A stretch of DNA of 64,000 nucleotides from Borreliella garinii (GTDB lineage: Bacteria; Spirochaetota; Spirochaetia; Borreliales; Borreliaceae), in NCBI RefSeq assembly GCF_001922545.1, contig NZ_CP018744.1, positions 62,001-126,000 on the forward strand, in the 5' to 3' direction. The notes under the pieces were generated by a model. It saw only the letters and a program-made list of their open reading frames with translations, ran no database searches and had not been told where the DNA came from. Both the position numbers and the translations under genes were made by a program. Shown one piece after another: positions 56,070-64,000 of this stretch; position 1 is the stretch's first letter, and every line of letters starts with the position of its first letter.

Positions 56070-57701
56070 CTAAAGCCTAAACCCAGCATTATCACCATAA
56101 AGGTTATTTCTCAGATCCCTAATCTTAGCATCATCAATATACTCAGAAAAAGTCATATATCGATCAATTATTCCGTTGGGAGTAAACTCGATAATTCTAT
56201 TGGCAACAGTATCTATAAATTGATGATCATGCGATGTAAAAAGAACAACTCCTTTAAATTCTTTAAGCCCAGCATTTAAAGATGTAATTGCTTCAAGATC
56301 CAAGTGGTTTGTAGGCTGATCCAGTATTAAAACATTTGCTCCGCTAAGCATAGCCTTAGCAAGCATGCATCTTACTTTTTCTCCTCCTGAGAGGACATTT
56401 ACCTTCTTTAAAGCTTCATCTTGGCTGAAAAGCATTCGACCTAAAAATCCTCTAATATAAGTTTCATCTTGTTCTTTTGAATACTGACGCAACCAATCAA
56501 CTAAATTTAAATCTAAATCGAAATATTTCCCATTATCCTTATTAAAATATGAAAAATTAACAGTAGATCCCCATTCATAATGACCTTTATAATTTTTATC
56601 TTCATTTGTAATAATATCAAACAAAAAAGTTGCAAACATGGGATTTCCCAAAAAAACAATCTTTTGTTGGGGTTCAACAATACTGCTAAATTTATTTAAA
56701 ATTAAATTCCCTTCAAATTCTTTTGTCAAATTTTTAATTGTAAGAACATTTTTACCAAGTTCTCTTTCGCTTTTGAAATTAACATAAGGAAACTTCCTTG
56801 AAGAAGGCTTCAAATCTTCAACCTTTATTTTTTCAATCAACTTTTTCCTTGATGTTGCTTGCCTAGACTTAGATGCATTACTAGAAAATCTTTGAATAAA
56901 TGCCTTAAGTTCAGCAATTTTATCTTCAGATCGCTTTTTAGCATCTTTTAGTTGCTTGTTTAAAATTTGGCTTGTTTCATACCAAAAGTCATAATTTCCA
57001 AGATACACTTGAATCTTTCCGTAATCAATGTCAACAATATGGGTACAAACTTGATTTAAAAAATGTCTATCATGAGATACAACAATAACTGTATTTTCAA
57101 AATTAATTAAAAACTCTTCCAACCATTTAATAGATTGTAGATCAAGATTATTGGTAGGCTCATCAAGAAGCAATATATCAGGTTCACCAAAAAGCGCTTG
57201 CGCCAAAAGAACTCGAACCTTTAAAGACCCTTCAATGTCACTCATTAAATTATTATGAATTGACTCATCTATTCCAAGGCCCTTAAGAAGAACTGCTGCA
57301 CTAGATTCAGCCTCGTATCCTCCAAGTTCTGAAAATTCTGCTTCAAGCTCCCCAGCTCTAATCCCATCCTCATCACTAAAATCAAGTTTATTATAAATTT
57401 CATCTTTTTCTTTTTGAACAGAATAAAGCCTTTTGTGACCCATAATAACAGTATCGATAACCTTATATGCATCATAAGCAAATTGATCTTGCTCAAGAGC
57501 CGCTACTCTTTGATTTTTTGGAATAAATATTTCACCCTTAGTAGATTCAATCATTCCACCTAGTACTTTTAAAAAAGTGCTTTTTCCTGCTCCATTAGCA
57601 CCAATTATTCCATAACAATTTCCAGAAGAAAATTTAATATTTACATCTTTGAATAAAACTCTCTCTCCAAATGCAACTTCCAAATTATTTACAGTTATCA
57701 A
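56070..57701 (-). CDS. ABC-F protein with degenerate second nucleotide site
   Basis: A soluble tandem ABC ATPase of the ABC-F group (YbiT-like), which acts on ribosomes. 543 residues. NBD1 is normal: Walker A GANGAGKST (34-42) and Walker B ILLLDEPTNNLD; its signature region reads IEGSLKVRVLLAQAL. The linker (about 245-300) is rich in Lys and Arg. NBD2 (about 320-535) keeps the signature LSGGEKVRCMLA and the His switch (TSHDH), but the Walker A position reads GNPMFATF, without Lys or Ser/Thr, and Walker B reads LILDQPTNHLD with Gln in place of the catalytic Glu. One composite site is thus intact and one is dead. It is divergent from groES. Confidence 0.92.
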   Translation of the reverse strand: MITVNNLEVAFGERVLFKDVNIKFSSGNCYGIIGANGAGKSTFLKVLGGMIESTKGEIFIPKNQRVAALEQDQFAYDAYKVIDTVIMGHKRLYSVQKEKDEIYNKLDFSDEDGIRAGELEAEFSELGGYEAESSAAVLLKGLGIDESIHNNLMSDIEGSLKVRVLLAQALFGEPDILLLDEPTNNLDLQSIKWLEEFLINFENTVIVVSHDRHFLNQVCTHIVDIDYGKIQVYLGNYDFWYETSQILNKQLKDAKKRSEDKIAELKAFIQRFSSNASKSRQATSRKKLIEKIKVEDLKPSSRKFPYVNFKSERELGKNVLTIKNLTKEFEGNLILNKFSSIVEPQQKIVFLGNPMFATFLFDIITNEDKNYKGHYEWGSTVNFSYFNKDNGKYFDLDLNLVDWLRQYSKEQDETYIRGFLGRMLFSQDEALKKVNVLSGGEKVRCMLAKAMLSGANVLILDQPTNHLDLEAITSLNAGLKEFKGVVLFTSHDHQFIDTVANRIIEFTPNGIIDRYMTFSEYIDDAKIRDLRNNLYGDNAGFRL

Positions 57702-57744
57702 ACCATTACCCTGCCTAAAATTAATATTCTAATAACAAAATTAT

Positions 57745-57769
57745 CTTGAAAATTAATTTAATTTTCAAG
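57745..57769. repeat. 25-bp near-perfect palindrome between ABC-F gene and groES
   Basis: CTTGAAAATTAA (57745-57756), one base, and its exact complement (57758-57769). It lies in the 143-bp divergent gap, 16 bases upstream of the groES -35 box and about 45 bases upstream of the ABC-F start. It could be an operator; no T run follows in either direction at terminator distance. Confidence 0.6.
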
Positions 57770-57784
57770 CACTATATAAATATA

Positions 57785-57814
57785 TTGACTCAACTCTCAA
57801 TTTTTTCGTATATT
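57785..57814 (+). promoter_or_regulatory. Sigma-70 type promoter of groES
   Basis: TTGACT (57785-57790), an 18-base spacer, TATATT (57809-57814); the start would be near 57821. No CIRCE element (TTAGCACTC inverted repeat) is present, so HrcA-type heat-shock control is not suggested. Confidence 0.6.
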
Positions 57815-57844
57815 TAATATTATTAACACAAGGAGATGTTTGAA

Positions 57845-58117
57845 ATGAAAAATATTAAGCCTTTAGCTGATAGAGTTTTGATAAAAATCAAAGAAGCTGA
57901 GAGTAAAACAATCTCAGGACTTTACATACCAGAAAATGCAAAAGAAAAAACAAATATTGGAACGGTTATAGCCATTGGTTCTAACAAAGAAGAGATCACT
58001 GTAAAAGTTGGCGACACTGTACTTTATGAAAAGTATGCAGGAGCTGCTGTAAAAATCGAGAATAAAGAGCATTTAATACTAAAAGCAAAAGAAATAGTTG
58101 CAATAATAGAAGAGTAA
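57845..58117 (+). CDS. groES: Co-chaperonin GroES
   Basis: Lid of the GroEL folding chamber. 90 residues beginning [19 protein letters not shown], with the mobile loop around [16 protein letters not shown] and [11 protein letters not shown]. The start at 57845 is nine bases after AAGGAG; the ATG at 57836 touches the SD. groEL is not adjacent (the next gene is mnmD), so groES is expressed as its own unit, as known in Borrelia. Confidence 0.98.
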
Positions 58118-58143
58118 AAAGCTAAGTTTAGCTACTTAGCTTT
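58118..58143 (+). terminator. Hairpin after groES
   Basis: AAAGCTAAGT (58118-58127) pairs with ACTTAGCTTT (58134-58143) around a six-base loop, starting directly after the stop codon. The T tract is short (TTTAATCTTT), so termination may be partial. Confidence 0.6.
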
Positions 58144-58174
58144 AATCTTTATAAAAAATATTTTATAAAGATTA
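58143..58174. repeat. 14-bp perfect inverted repeat downstream of groES
   Basis: TAATCTTTATAAAA (58143-58156) and its exact complement (58161-58174) flank AATA. It abuts the groES hairpin. No T run follows, so it may protect the 3' end or be a second, weak terminator element. Confidence 0.55.
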
Positions 58175-58385
58175 TTGAAAAATAAGGCTATGGTTTTAAT
58201 ATGAATAAAAAAATGACCATAACTTAAAGAGACAGTAGAAATGGTAGGAAGTTTTATATTCCTAAAAAAATACTCAACTTTACAAATACTTATAAGTTAA
58301 AATTTTTTATTAAAATTTGCAGTCTTTTAATAAAGATTATAAGTTTATCATAAAAACTTATTATTCTGATCAATCAAATTAAAAA
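58175..58385. other. Non-coding stretch between groES and mnmD
   Basis: Part of the 312-bp gap between groES and mnmD. It holds no frame with a start and SD, no tRNA-like fold and no clear promoter box pair. A promoter for mnmD is expected here but I cannot choose one. Palindromic elements border it on both sides. Confidence 0.4.
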
Positions 58386-58417
58386 TTTCAAGCTTACAGA
58401 ATTCTGTAAGCTTGAAA
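58386..58417. repeat. 32-bp perfect palindrome directly upstream of mnmD
   Basis: The 16-base half TTTCAAGCTTACAGAA (58386-58401) is followed immediately by its exact reverse complement (58402-58417), with no spacer. Its end is 12 bases before the mnmD ATG. In RNA it would form a hairpin of about 14 pairs close to the ribosome site; in DNA it could be a dimeric repressor site. Confidence 0.7.
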
Positions 58418-58429
58418 AAGTGAAATTAA

Positions 58430-59107
58430 ATGAAAAATCTAATTTTTAAAGAGAACACCATATATTCAAGCAAATTCGATGACATCTATTACAATCCAAA
58501 ATATGGAATTGAAGAGAGTTTTTATACATTTATTAAAGGCTGCAATCTGGATTTAGAATTAAAAACAAAAGAAAATCTTTTAATAGCAGAGTTAGGATTT
58601 GGAACAGGATTGAACTTTGTATGTCTTTTAAAATTCATAAAAGAAAACAATATAACCTCAAAGATTAATTATTATTCTATAGAAAAATTTCCACTCAAAA
58701 AAAAGACAATAATGCAAATTTCAAAGTTCTTCACTAAAGAAACCGCTTATTTCAAATTAATGCTAAAACATTATCCTAAAATTCCAAAAAAAAATTTAAA
58801 AGTAAAAATAACAGAAAATGTTAATTTAAAAATTTTAATTGGAAACGCTAAAATAAAAATCAAAGAAATTCCAAAAAATGTAGAATATTGGTTTTTAGAT
58901 GGATTTAGCCCTAAAAAAAATCCTGAAATGTGGAACAATGAAATATTTAATTTAATTTCTCAAAAAAGCAGTCCGGGATGCAAGCTTTCAACATTTTCTT
59001 CTGCAAGAATTGTAAAAGATGGCTTAAAGCTTGCCAATTTCAAATGCATTCACATAGAAAAAGGATTTGGAAATAAAAGACATATGATAAGGGCCCAAAA
59101 AAATTAA
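58430..59107 (+). CDS. mnmD: tRNA 5-methylaminomethyl-2-thiouridine methyltransferase MnmD
   Basis: Methylates nm5U34 to mnm5U34 in tRNA wobble positions with S-adenosylmethionine. The 225-residue protein is a stand-alone version of the MnmC N-terminal domain (DUF752): FDDIYYNPKYGIEESFYTF, the SAM loop ELGFGTGLNF near residue 60, YSIEKFPL, WFLDGFSPKKNPEMWN, and GFGNKRHM at the end. Its partner oxidoreductase domain is absent, but a candidate lies at 40974-42041. The SD is weak and the palindrome at 58386-58417 sits just upstream. I recall the B31 counterpart near BB0740. Confidence 0.9.
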   Translation: MKNLIFKENTIYSSKFDDIYYNPKYGIEESFYTFIKGCNLDLELKTKENLLIAELGFGTGLNFVCLLKFIKENNITSKINYYSIEKFPLKKKTIMQISKFFTKETAYFKLMLKHYPKIPKKNLKVKITENVNLKILIGNAKIKIKEIPKNVEYWFLDGFSPKKNPEMWNNEIFNLISQKSSPGCKLSTFSSARIVKDGLKLANFKCIHIEKGFGNKRHMIRAQKN

Positions 59108-59182
59108 AAATTACTTTTAAAATAAGCTGTTAAAAAACAATGCAAATCAAATATGATATGCTATCAGGAAAGGAAAATTTTA

Positions 59183-59770
59183 ATGACAAGGAAAATATTT
59201 GCTACAGCCTTAATTTTTTTAATATCTAATAATTATATTTTTGCAAAAGACACAATCAAGGATTTGTTCTTTATACAAGATATATTAATAAAAAAAGAAA
59301 AATATTCTGAAGTTCTAAATAATGCAAGCCTTGAAGGCATTATTGAAATTGAACATAAAGGATCATACATTAAAGATAACGATTCAGAAGTTAAGCTTAT
59401 CCTAAAAGAAAATGGATATAGAAGAAATTTTAGCTTTTTTAATCTTTTAAATACTAGCAATATAATCAAAAGTCTAAGCTTATTTGATAACAGACCAAAA
59501 AGCATTAAAGAAAATGAAATCGTATTATTAGGCACAAAAATAATTAAAGAAAATCCTAATAAACGATACAAAGATGATGATGATTTTGAATTAAAACTGA
59601 GCGTAACTCGTAAAAGTAATCAAATTTATTTAATTCTTGATTTTGAGTTTCTCTTTGATCAAAGAAAAACGTTTCCATCAATTTACATCAAAGAAGAAGA
59701 TGTATCAACAATAATAAACAGCTTCATGAAACTACAAGATTCAAGCTTTTTATCTCCTCAAGCTTCTTAA
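59183..59770 (+). CDS. Secreted protein of unknown function
   Basis: A 195-residue protein with a clear signal peptide (about 1-21, ending YIFAKD). The mature part alternates beta strands and helices and has acidic patches (KDDDDFELKL); I recognise no domain. The ATG at 59183 is preceded by an AAGGAAA SD; the frame opens earlier at 59153 without one. It lies 75 bp after mnmD and ends at a hairpin. Probably periplasmic. Confidence 0.75.
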   Translation: MTRKIFATALIFLISNNYIFAKDTIKDLFFIQDILIKKEKYSEVLNNASLEGIIEIEHKGSYIKDNDSEVKLILKENGYRRNFSFFNLLNTSNIIKSLSLFDNRPKSIKENEIVLLGTKIIKENPNKRYKDDDDFELKLSVTRKSNQIYLILDFEFLFDQRKTFPSIYIKEEDVSTIINSFMKLQDSSFLSPQAS

Positions 59771-59775
59771 CAATT

Positions 59776-59796
59776 AATAGCACAAAATGTGCTATT
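59776..59796 (+). terminator. Hairpin after the secreted protein gene
   Basis: AATAGCACA (59776-59784) pairs with TGTGCTATT (59788-59796) around AAA, six bases after the stop codon, followed by TTCTAAT. A second small hairpin, AGCAA/TTGCT, follows near 59808. The convergent valS gene ends at 59871. Confidence 0.65.
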
Positions 59797-59870
59797 TCTA
59801 ATAAAAAGCAAGCATTTTGCTAAAAAGCTAACCATAGCAAATTCAATTACATAATAATTTTTCAACTTTT

Positions 59871-62498
59871 TTACAGATTTTTTAAATTAATAATATAACT
59901 ATTTATCTTATTAATTAAAGAAGAAAATTCTACAAATTTTAATTTTTCAGATTCAATAATTTCCTTAGGAGCATTCATTAAGAAATTTTCATTTTCAAGT
60001 TTCTTTGAAACAGAAATCTTAAGCATTTTATACTTTTCAAGCTGCTTTTCAAGCCTTATTAACTCCTTGGTTTTATCTATCAATGACTTAACATCTGCAT
60101 AAATTTCAAAACCAACTACAGCTAAACCAAGCATACCATCACAATTTTCATTGTAAAATATATTTTTGAAATTAATCATTCTTTTTGCAATGCTCTCATT
60201 AGACTTAAAGTATCCTTCATATTTAAAGTCAGAATCAAACTTCAAAGCAACATCAATCTCAATGCTAGGAGATATATTGAATTCACTCTTAAGTGTTCTA
60301 ACGGCTACAATGAAAGTTTTAAATACTTTAAAACTTTCAAATTCTTCTTTAAAATTGCTGGAAATATCAAAACTTGGATATTCATTTAAGGCTAAAATAT
60401 CTCCTTTTTCTGAAAATTCAGAATAAATTTTTTCTGTAACAAAAGGAATGAACGGGTGTAAAATTAACAATGCTTTTTTAAGAAAAAATAGCAACTTAGA
60501 AATAGCCATATTTTGAATATCAACATTTTCACTATTAAGATCAATTTTACTAATTTCAATATACCAATCACAAAAATCATTCCAAAAAAACTCATAAACG
60601 AATTTTGAAGCTTCATTGTATTTATAATTTGCAAAAGAAGACTCTACACCAAGAATGGTTGAATTTAAGCTTGTAAGCAACCACTTGTCAATGTCGTTAA
60701 ATTTCAAATCATTGAATACTTCTCTATTTTCTAAATTTAAAAGAATAAATTTGGAAGCATTAAAAACTTTGTTTGCAAACTTAGCTCCAAACATAAAATC
60801 CTTAGCATCAATATTTAAATCTTGGCCTTGAACAGACAAAAAGGATAAAGTAAATCGCAAAGAATCACTTCCATACTCATGAATAATATCAAGAGGATCT
60901 ATTCCATTACCTAAAGACTTTGACATTTTTTTACCTTGTTTGTCACGCAAAAGAGGCGTAATATAAACATCTCTAAAAGGAATTTGTCCTGTAAATTCTA
61001 ATCCCGCCATCACCATTCTTGCAACCCAAAAAAATATTATATCATAAGCTGTAATTAAGGTATTTGTTGGATAATAATTTTCAAAATCAACAGTAATATT
61101 AGGCCATCCAAGTGAAGAAAAAGGCCATAACCAAGAAGAAAACCAAGTATCAAGAACATCTGGATCTTGAACAAATCTCTTCCCCACGTTCTTTTCATCT
61201 AAAGAAGGATCAGTATCACTAATAATAAGTTCTAATGTATCAATATTGTACCAAGCCGGTATTCTATGTCCCCAAACAAGCTGTCTTGATATACACCAAT
61301 CTTTAATATTTGACAACCAGTATTTATATGTATTTTCCCACTTTTTAGGGTAAAATCTTAATTCGCCACTCTTCAAAGCCTTTAAAGCTTTCTCTGCCAA
61401 AGGTTTCATGCTCACAAACCACTGAGTAGATAAATAAGGTTCAACAACCTCCCCTGATCGATAACAATGCCCAACCTGTTGCATATGTTTTTTGACACCT
61501 TGTAAAAACCCTTTTTCCATTAATTCTATCTCTATTTTAAATCTTGCATCCTTAGTGCTTAATCCTTGATATTGTAAAGGAACATTTTCATTAAGTTTTC
61601 CATCTTGAGTTAAAATATTGACCTTGGGAATATTATGCCTTTTTGAAATTTCAAAATCATTAGGATCATGTGCAGGAGTAACTTTTAAAGCCCCAGTACC
61701 AAAATCACTATCAACATGAAAATCTGCAATAATTTTTATCTTTTTAGTTGTCAAAGGAATTGTGACTTCTTTTCCAACTAAAGATTTATATCTCTCATCA
61801 TTGGGATTAACAGCAATAGCAGTATCCCCAAACATCGTCTCAGGCCTAGTTGTTGCAATCTCAATAAAAGAAGAATCATCAAAAAAATACTTAACAAAAT
61901 AAAGCTTGCCATCAACTTCTTTATATTCAATCTCTTCGTCACTAACAACACTCCCAGATCCAGGATCAAGATTAACAAGATACTCACCTCTATAAATCAA
62001 CCCCTTGGAATATAAATCCTTAAAAACCTTGTTAACAGCCTTACAAAGACTCTCATCAAGAGTAAATCTTTCTCTTGAGTGATCATAAGACGCGCCGAGT
62101 TTTTTTATCTGATTAACAATTACACCTCTATGCTTATCTTTTAATTTAAAAATTTCTTTAACAAGCTCTTCTCTTTCAAAATCATCCTTACTTTTGCCAA
62201 TATTTTTAAGATTCCTTTCAAAAACAGCCTGCGTTGCTATTCCTGCATGATCTGTGCCAAAAAGCCATAAAGTATTGTGCTTTTTCATTCTTTTATACCT
62301 TACAAGAATATCTTGCAAAACAAAATTAAGAGCATGCCCCATGTGCAATACACCAGTAACATTAGGAGGCGGTGCAACCATACTAAATTTTTCAAATAAA
62401 GAATTATTTGGCAAAAAAACATTATTTTTAAGCCATTTGTTGTAAATTTCATCTTCAAATGCCTTGGGATCATATTTTTCAAGAAGTCTAAAATTCAT
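59871..62498 (-). CDS. valS: Valyl-tRNA synthetase
   Basis: Charges tRNA-Val. The 875-residue class I enzyme has the HIGH-type HMGH at residues 52-55 (PPPNVTGVLHMGHAL), the editing-domain block TTRPETMFGDTAIAVNP, DVLDTWFSSWLWPFS, and KMSKSLGNGIDP near residue 521. A C-terminal coiled coil (about 800-870, LIDKTKELIRLEKQLEKY) completes the normal form. AGGAG lies within the dus 3' end, about 12 bases before the ATG, four bases after that gene. Confidence 0.98.
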   Translation of the reverse strand: MNFRLLEKYDPKAFEDEIYNKWLKNNVFLPNNSLFEKFSMVAPPPNVTGVLHMGHALNFVLQDILVRYKRMKKHNTLWLFGTDHAGIATQAVFERNLKNIGKSKDDFEREELVKEIFKLKDKHRGVIVNQIKKLGASYDHSRERFTLDESLCKAVNKVFKDLYSKGLIYRGEYLVNLDPGSGSVVSDEEIEYKEVDGKLYFVKYFFDDSSFIEIATTRPETMFGDTAIAVNPNDERYKSLVGKEVTIPLTTKKIKIIADFHVDSDFGTGALKVTPAHDPNDFEISKRHNIPKVNILTQDGKLNENVPLQYQGLSTKDARFKIEIELMEKGFLQGVKKHMQQVGHCYRSGEVVEPYLSTQWFVSMKPLAEKALKALKSGELRFYPKKWENTYKYWLSNIKDWCISRQLVWGHRIPAWYNIDTLELIISDTDPSLDEKNVGKRFVQDPDVLDTWFSSWLWPFSSLGWPNITVDFENYYPTNTLITAYDIIFFWVARMVMAGLEFTGQIPFRDVYITPLLRDKQGKKMSKSLGNGIDPLDIIHEYGSDSLRFTLSFLSVQGQDLNIDAKDFMFGAKFANKVFNASKFILLNLENREVFNDLKFNDIDKWLLTSLNSTILGVESSFANYKYNEASKFVYEFFWNDFCDWYIEISKIDLNSENVDIQNMAISKLLFFLKKALLILHPFIPFVTEKIYSEFSEKGDILALNEYPSFDISSNFKEEFESFKVFKTFIVAVRTLKSEFNISPSIEIDVALKFDSDFKYEGYFKSNESIAKRMINFKNIFYNENCDGMLGLAVVGFEIYADVKSLIDKTKELIRLEKQLEKYKMLKISVSKKLENENFLMNAPKEIIESEKLKFVEFSSLINKINSYIINLKNL

Positions 62499-62502
62499 TG
62501 TT

Positions 62503-63492
62503 TTAAAAATCTCCTACCATGTCAATAACGTTTAAATTTTCAAAAAGCTCTTCGTAAGTTTTCGAATTTATAAGATTTGAGAAATATTTACTCTGTCTTT
62601 CCTTCTCAGTAAAATATATCTTAAAATATTTTTTAAGTTTATTAAAATCTTTTTCAAGTCCCCAAGTAGCATAAAAATCCTTTATATGGAATTTTAATAT
62701 ATTTAACCTAAAATTTAAATTACTATCCAAAAAATGTTTTGAAGAAAATTTAAATAAATTTAAATTCTTAAAAATTCCACGACCAAACATAATCCCATCA
62801 ATTAAATATTTATCAACGTAATATCTAGCATCCTTGAGACTTAAAACATCTCCATTGCCAATAATAAGAGTAGAAGGACTAAGATTATTCCGCAATTTAA
62901 CAAGTTCATAAAAAATATCAAAATTAACAGGGCCTTCGCTCTGATTAACAGCAAGTCTTGGATAAACCGTTAACATATCAATTCCAAAGCCCAATAAAAA
63001 TCCTAGCCAATCATTAACTTCTGGATATGAAAATCCATGCCTGGTCTTAACGCTAAGAGGTAAATTAAATCTCGCACAAGCTTCTTTGCTTGCAAGAATT
63101 ATTTCTTTGGCCAAAGATTTATTATTAATTAAAGCCGAACAAACCCCTTTTTTAATTATTTTACTCTTAGGACAACCCATATTAATATCAATTCCCCAAA
63201 ATCCCATGCCCCCTAATATTTCTATTGCTCTATAAAATTGCTCAGGATCATTACCCCAAATTTGAGCAATTAAAGGCCTATTAAGTTCATTGGGTTTTAA
63301 AAAAACATGTTGAATAGATTGTTTTGATCCATTTAAAATTCCCTTTACAGAAATAAATTCAGTAAAATAAATATGGGGTTCTCCTTCTTTAGATCCTATT
63401 AAATGAATTAAATTTCTAAAAACAGTATCAGTAACGTCTTCCATTGGAGCCAAAATCATAATTGGAAGAGGAATATCAAATAAAAACTTCAT
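62503..63492 (-). CDS. dus: tRNA-dihydrouridine synthase
   Basis: FMN enzyme reducing uridine in tRNA D loops. The protein from ATG 63492 has 329 residues and begins near MILAPMEDVTD, the usual Dus opening. The catalytic Cys is in NMGCPKSKIIKKG near residue 105, followed by SVKTRHGF and IIGNGDV, and the FMN phosphate site GIMFGRGI. The frame runs on to 63567 with a hydrophobic extension that is unlikely to be translated. Which Dus subclass it is cannot be said. It is cotranscribed with valS (4 bp gap). Confidence 0.93.
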   Translation of the reverse strand: MKFLFDIPLPIMILAPMEDVTDTVFRNLIHLIGSKEGEPHIYFTEFISVKGILNGSKQSIQHVFLKPNELNRPLIAQIWGNDPEQFYRAIEILGGMGFWGIDINMGCPKSKIIKKGVCSALINNKSLAKEIILASKEACARFNLPLSVKTRHGFSYPEVNDWLGFLLGFGIDMLTVYPRLAVNQSEGPVNFDIFYELVKLRNNLSPSTLIIGNGDVLSLKDARYYVDKYLIDGIMFGRGIFKNLNLFKFSSKHFLDSNLNFRLNILKFHIKDFYATWGLEKDFNKLKKYFKIYFTEKERQSKYFSNLINSKTYEELFENLNVIDMVGDF

Positions 63493-63683
63493 CAAATAAC
63501 TATATAACAATAAAACATAACTATTAAGCAAAGCAAAACAGTTGCTTAATAGATTCAAACTTTTCAAATAACATTGTAATTTTTAGAATAAAAAACCATC
63601 ACAAAAGGACTGGTAACAAATACAATAATCATAAGTTTTTAAAAGTCAATAAATAATTTTGATAAAAAAAATAATTTACAAAA

Positions 63684-64000
63684 TTAATCCATAATAAGAC
63701 CCTCTCCTGGAACCTTGGTTTTTCTTATTAAAGTATCTTTATATCCAGCAGATTTAATCAGTTCTATATTTTTTTGAATATCATCAGCATTAGTAGGAAT
63801 AAAAACAGTATAAAAAGGCCCATGAGAATTTACTACAACAAAAAGGCCTGCTTTTTTTAATATTCGATAAGCCCTATCAGCATAATCTTTTTTTCTATAA
63901 GATCCAACTTGTATGTAAAAATCTGTTTCTTTGTCGGCAGGAATTAAATAATCTGCTAATAAATTTGAAGATTTATTTTCAACAGAAACATTCTCTTCTG
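63684..64000 (-). CDS. SPOR-domain protein (N-terminus outside window)
   Basis: The last 105 codons of a gene entering from the right edge. The visible part holds a SPOR domain: DFYIQVGSYRKKDYADRAY, then KAGLFVVVNSHGPFYTVFIP and IKSAGYKDTLIRKT, ending GEGLIMD. SPOR domains bind denuded septal peptidoglycan. In B31 a rare lipoprotein A (RlpA) gene lies in this neighbourhood as I recall, and RlpA carries a C-terminal SPOR, so that identity is likely but not shown. The 191 bp before dus hold nothing I can name. Confidence 0.75.
   Translation of the reverse strand, partial: EENVSVENKSSNLLADYLIPADKETDFYIQVGSYRKKDYADRAYRILKKAGLFVVVNSHGPFYTVFIPTNADDIQKNIELIKSAGYKDTLIRKTKVPGEGLIMD

Noticed and set aside
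56070-57701. Interpreting the ABC-F NBD2 changes as a pseudogene
   Set aside because: The frame is intact over 543 codons, and the rest of NBD2, including LSGGEK and the His switch, is well conserved.
57836-57844. ATG at 57836 as groES start
   Set aside because: It touches the SD AAGGAG; the ATG nine bases later gives the standard GroES N-terminus.
57702-57844. CIRCE-type heat-shock operator before groES
   Set aside because: The palindrome there has different sequence and length from TTAGCACTC-N9-GAGTGCTAA.
1-64000. CRISPR arrays, insertion sequences, prophage genes, rRNA operons, riboswitches
   Set aside because: No repeat-spacer pattern, transposase, phage module, rRNA-like sequence or recognisable aptamer was found on reading the window.

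Overview
The window is a stretch of the linear chromosome of a Lyme-group spirochaete (Borreliella / Borrelia burgdorferi sensu lato). The evidence is very AT-rich DNA with A/T-ending codons, the P83/100 antigen gene, the Hk2-Rrp2 pair with an RpoN-type promoter in front of rpoS, periplasmic flagellar genes, and the gene order mutS ... valS, which I recall as roughly the BB0797-BB0738 interval of strain B31 read in reverse. P83/100 differs at many residues from the B31 protein as I remember it, so another genospecies is likely; that is inference. I see no rRNA, insertion sequence, prophage, CRISPR array or plasmid-type repeat. This is dense, conserved core chromosome.

Layout. 1-9.6 kb (minus): truncated mutS behind an outer-membrane assembly block tamB-bamA-skp. 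9.7-13.7 kb: thymidylate kinase, a long thymidine kinase and two spirochaetal unknowns. 13.7-18.2 kb (minus): tRNA-Gln-rplY-pth-tilS-ftsH run. 18.2-23.9 kb (minus): spoVG, then nadD-LCP-rsfS, rplU-prp-rpmA-obgE, apt and a DUF2147 protein. 24.1-27.9 kb (plus): flagellar rod and ring genes flhO-flgG-flgA-flgI-flgJ. 28-36.8 kb (plus): rpoS, tsaD, pdxK, murG, cvpA-like, holB-like, hk2-rrp2. 37-42 kb: M23 peptidase, MazG-like, DUF368 transporter, tRNA-Leu, clpP2, an FAD oxidoreductase. 42.2-47.4 kb (plus): rnz and a four-gene Gld-like ABC system. 47.6-51.9 kb: acidic protein, FtsB/DivIC-like protein, two orphan Opp-type permeases, nth. 51.9-56 kb: tRNA-Arg, tRNA-Pro, p83/100 and a beta-propeller protein. 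56-64 kb: ABC-F protein, groES, mnmD, valS, dus and the end of a SPOR-domain gene.

The best understood circuit is Hk2-Rrp2 with RpoN acting on the -24/-12 promoter of rpoS about 7.5 kb away. An inverted repeat overlapping that promoter fits the BosR-box elements described for B. burgdorferi.

I did not find a wholly new multi-gene system. The strongest leads are an ABC-F protein whose second ATP site has lost its key residues, a probable split MnmC pathway (mnmD plus a distant FAD enzyme), an acidic protein carrying a FliM/FliN-like peptide, an endonuclease III with an altered fourth Fe-S ligand, flgA with its signal peptide upstream of any AUG, a nine-G tract inside the murG glycine loop, a Prp protease whose L27 target has no cleavable leader, and several perfect palindromes between genes. 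Start codons were re-chosen by Shine-Dalgarno (SD) spacing where the longest reading frame was implausible.
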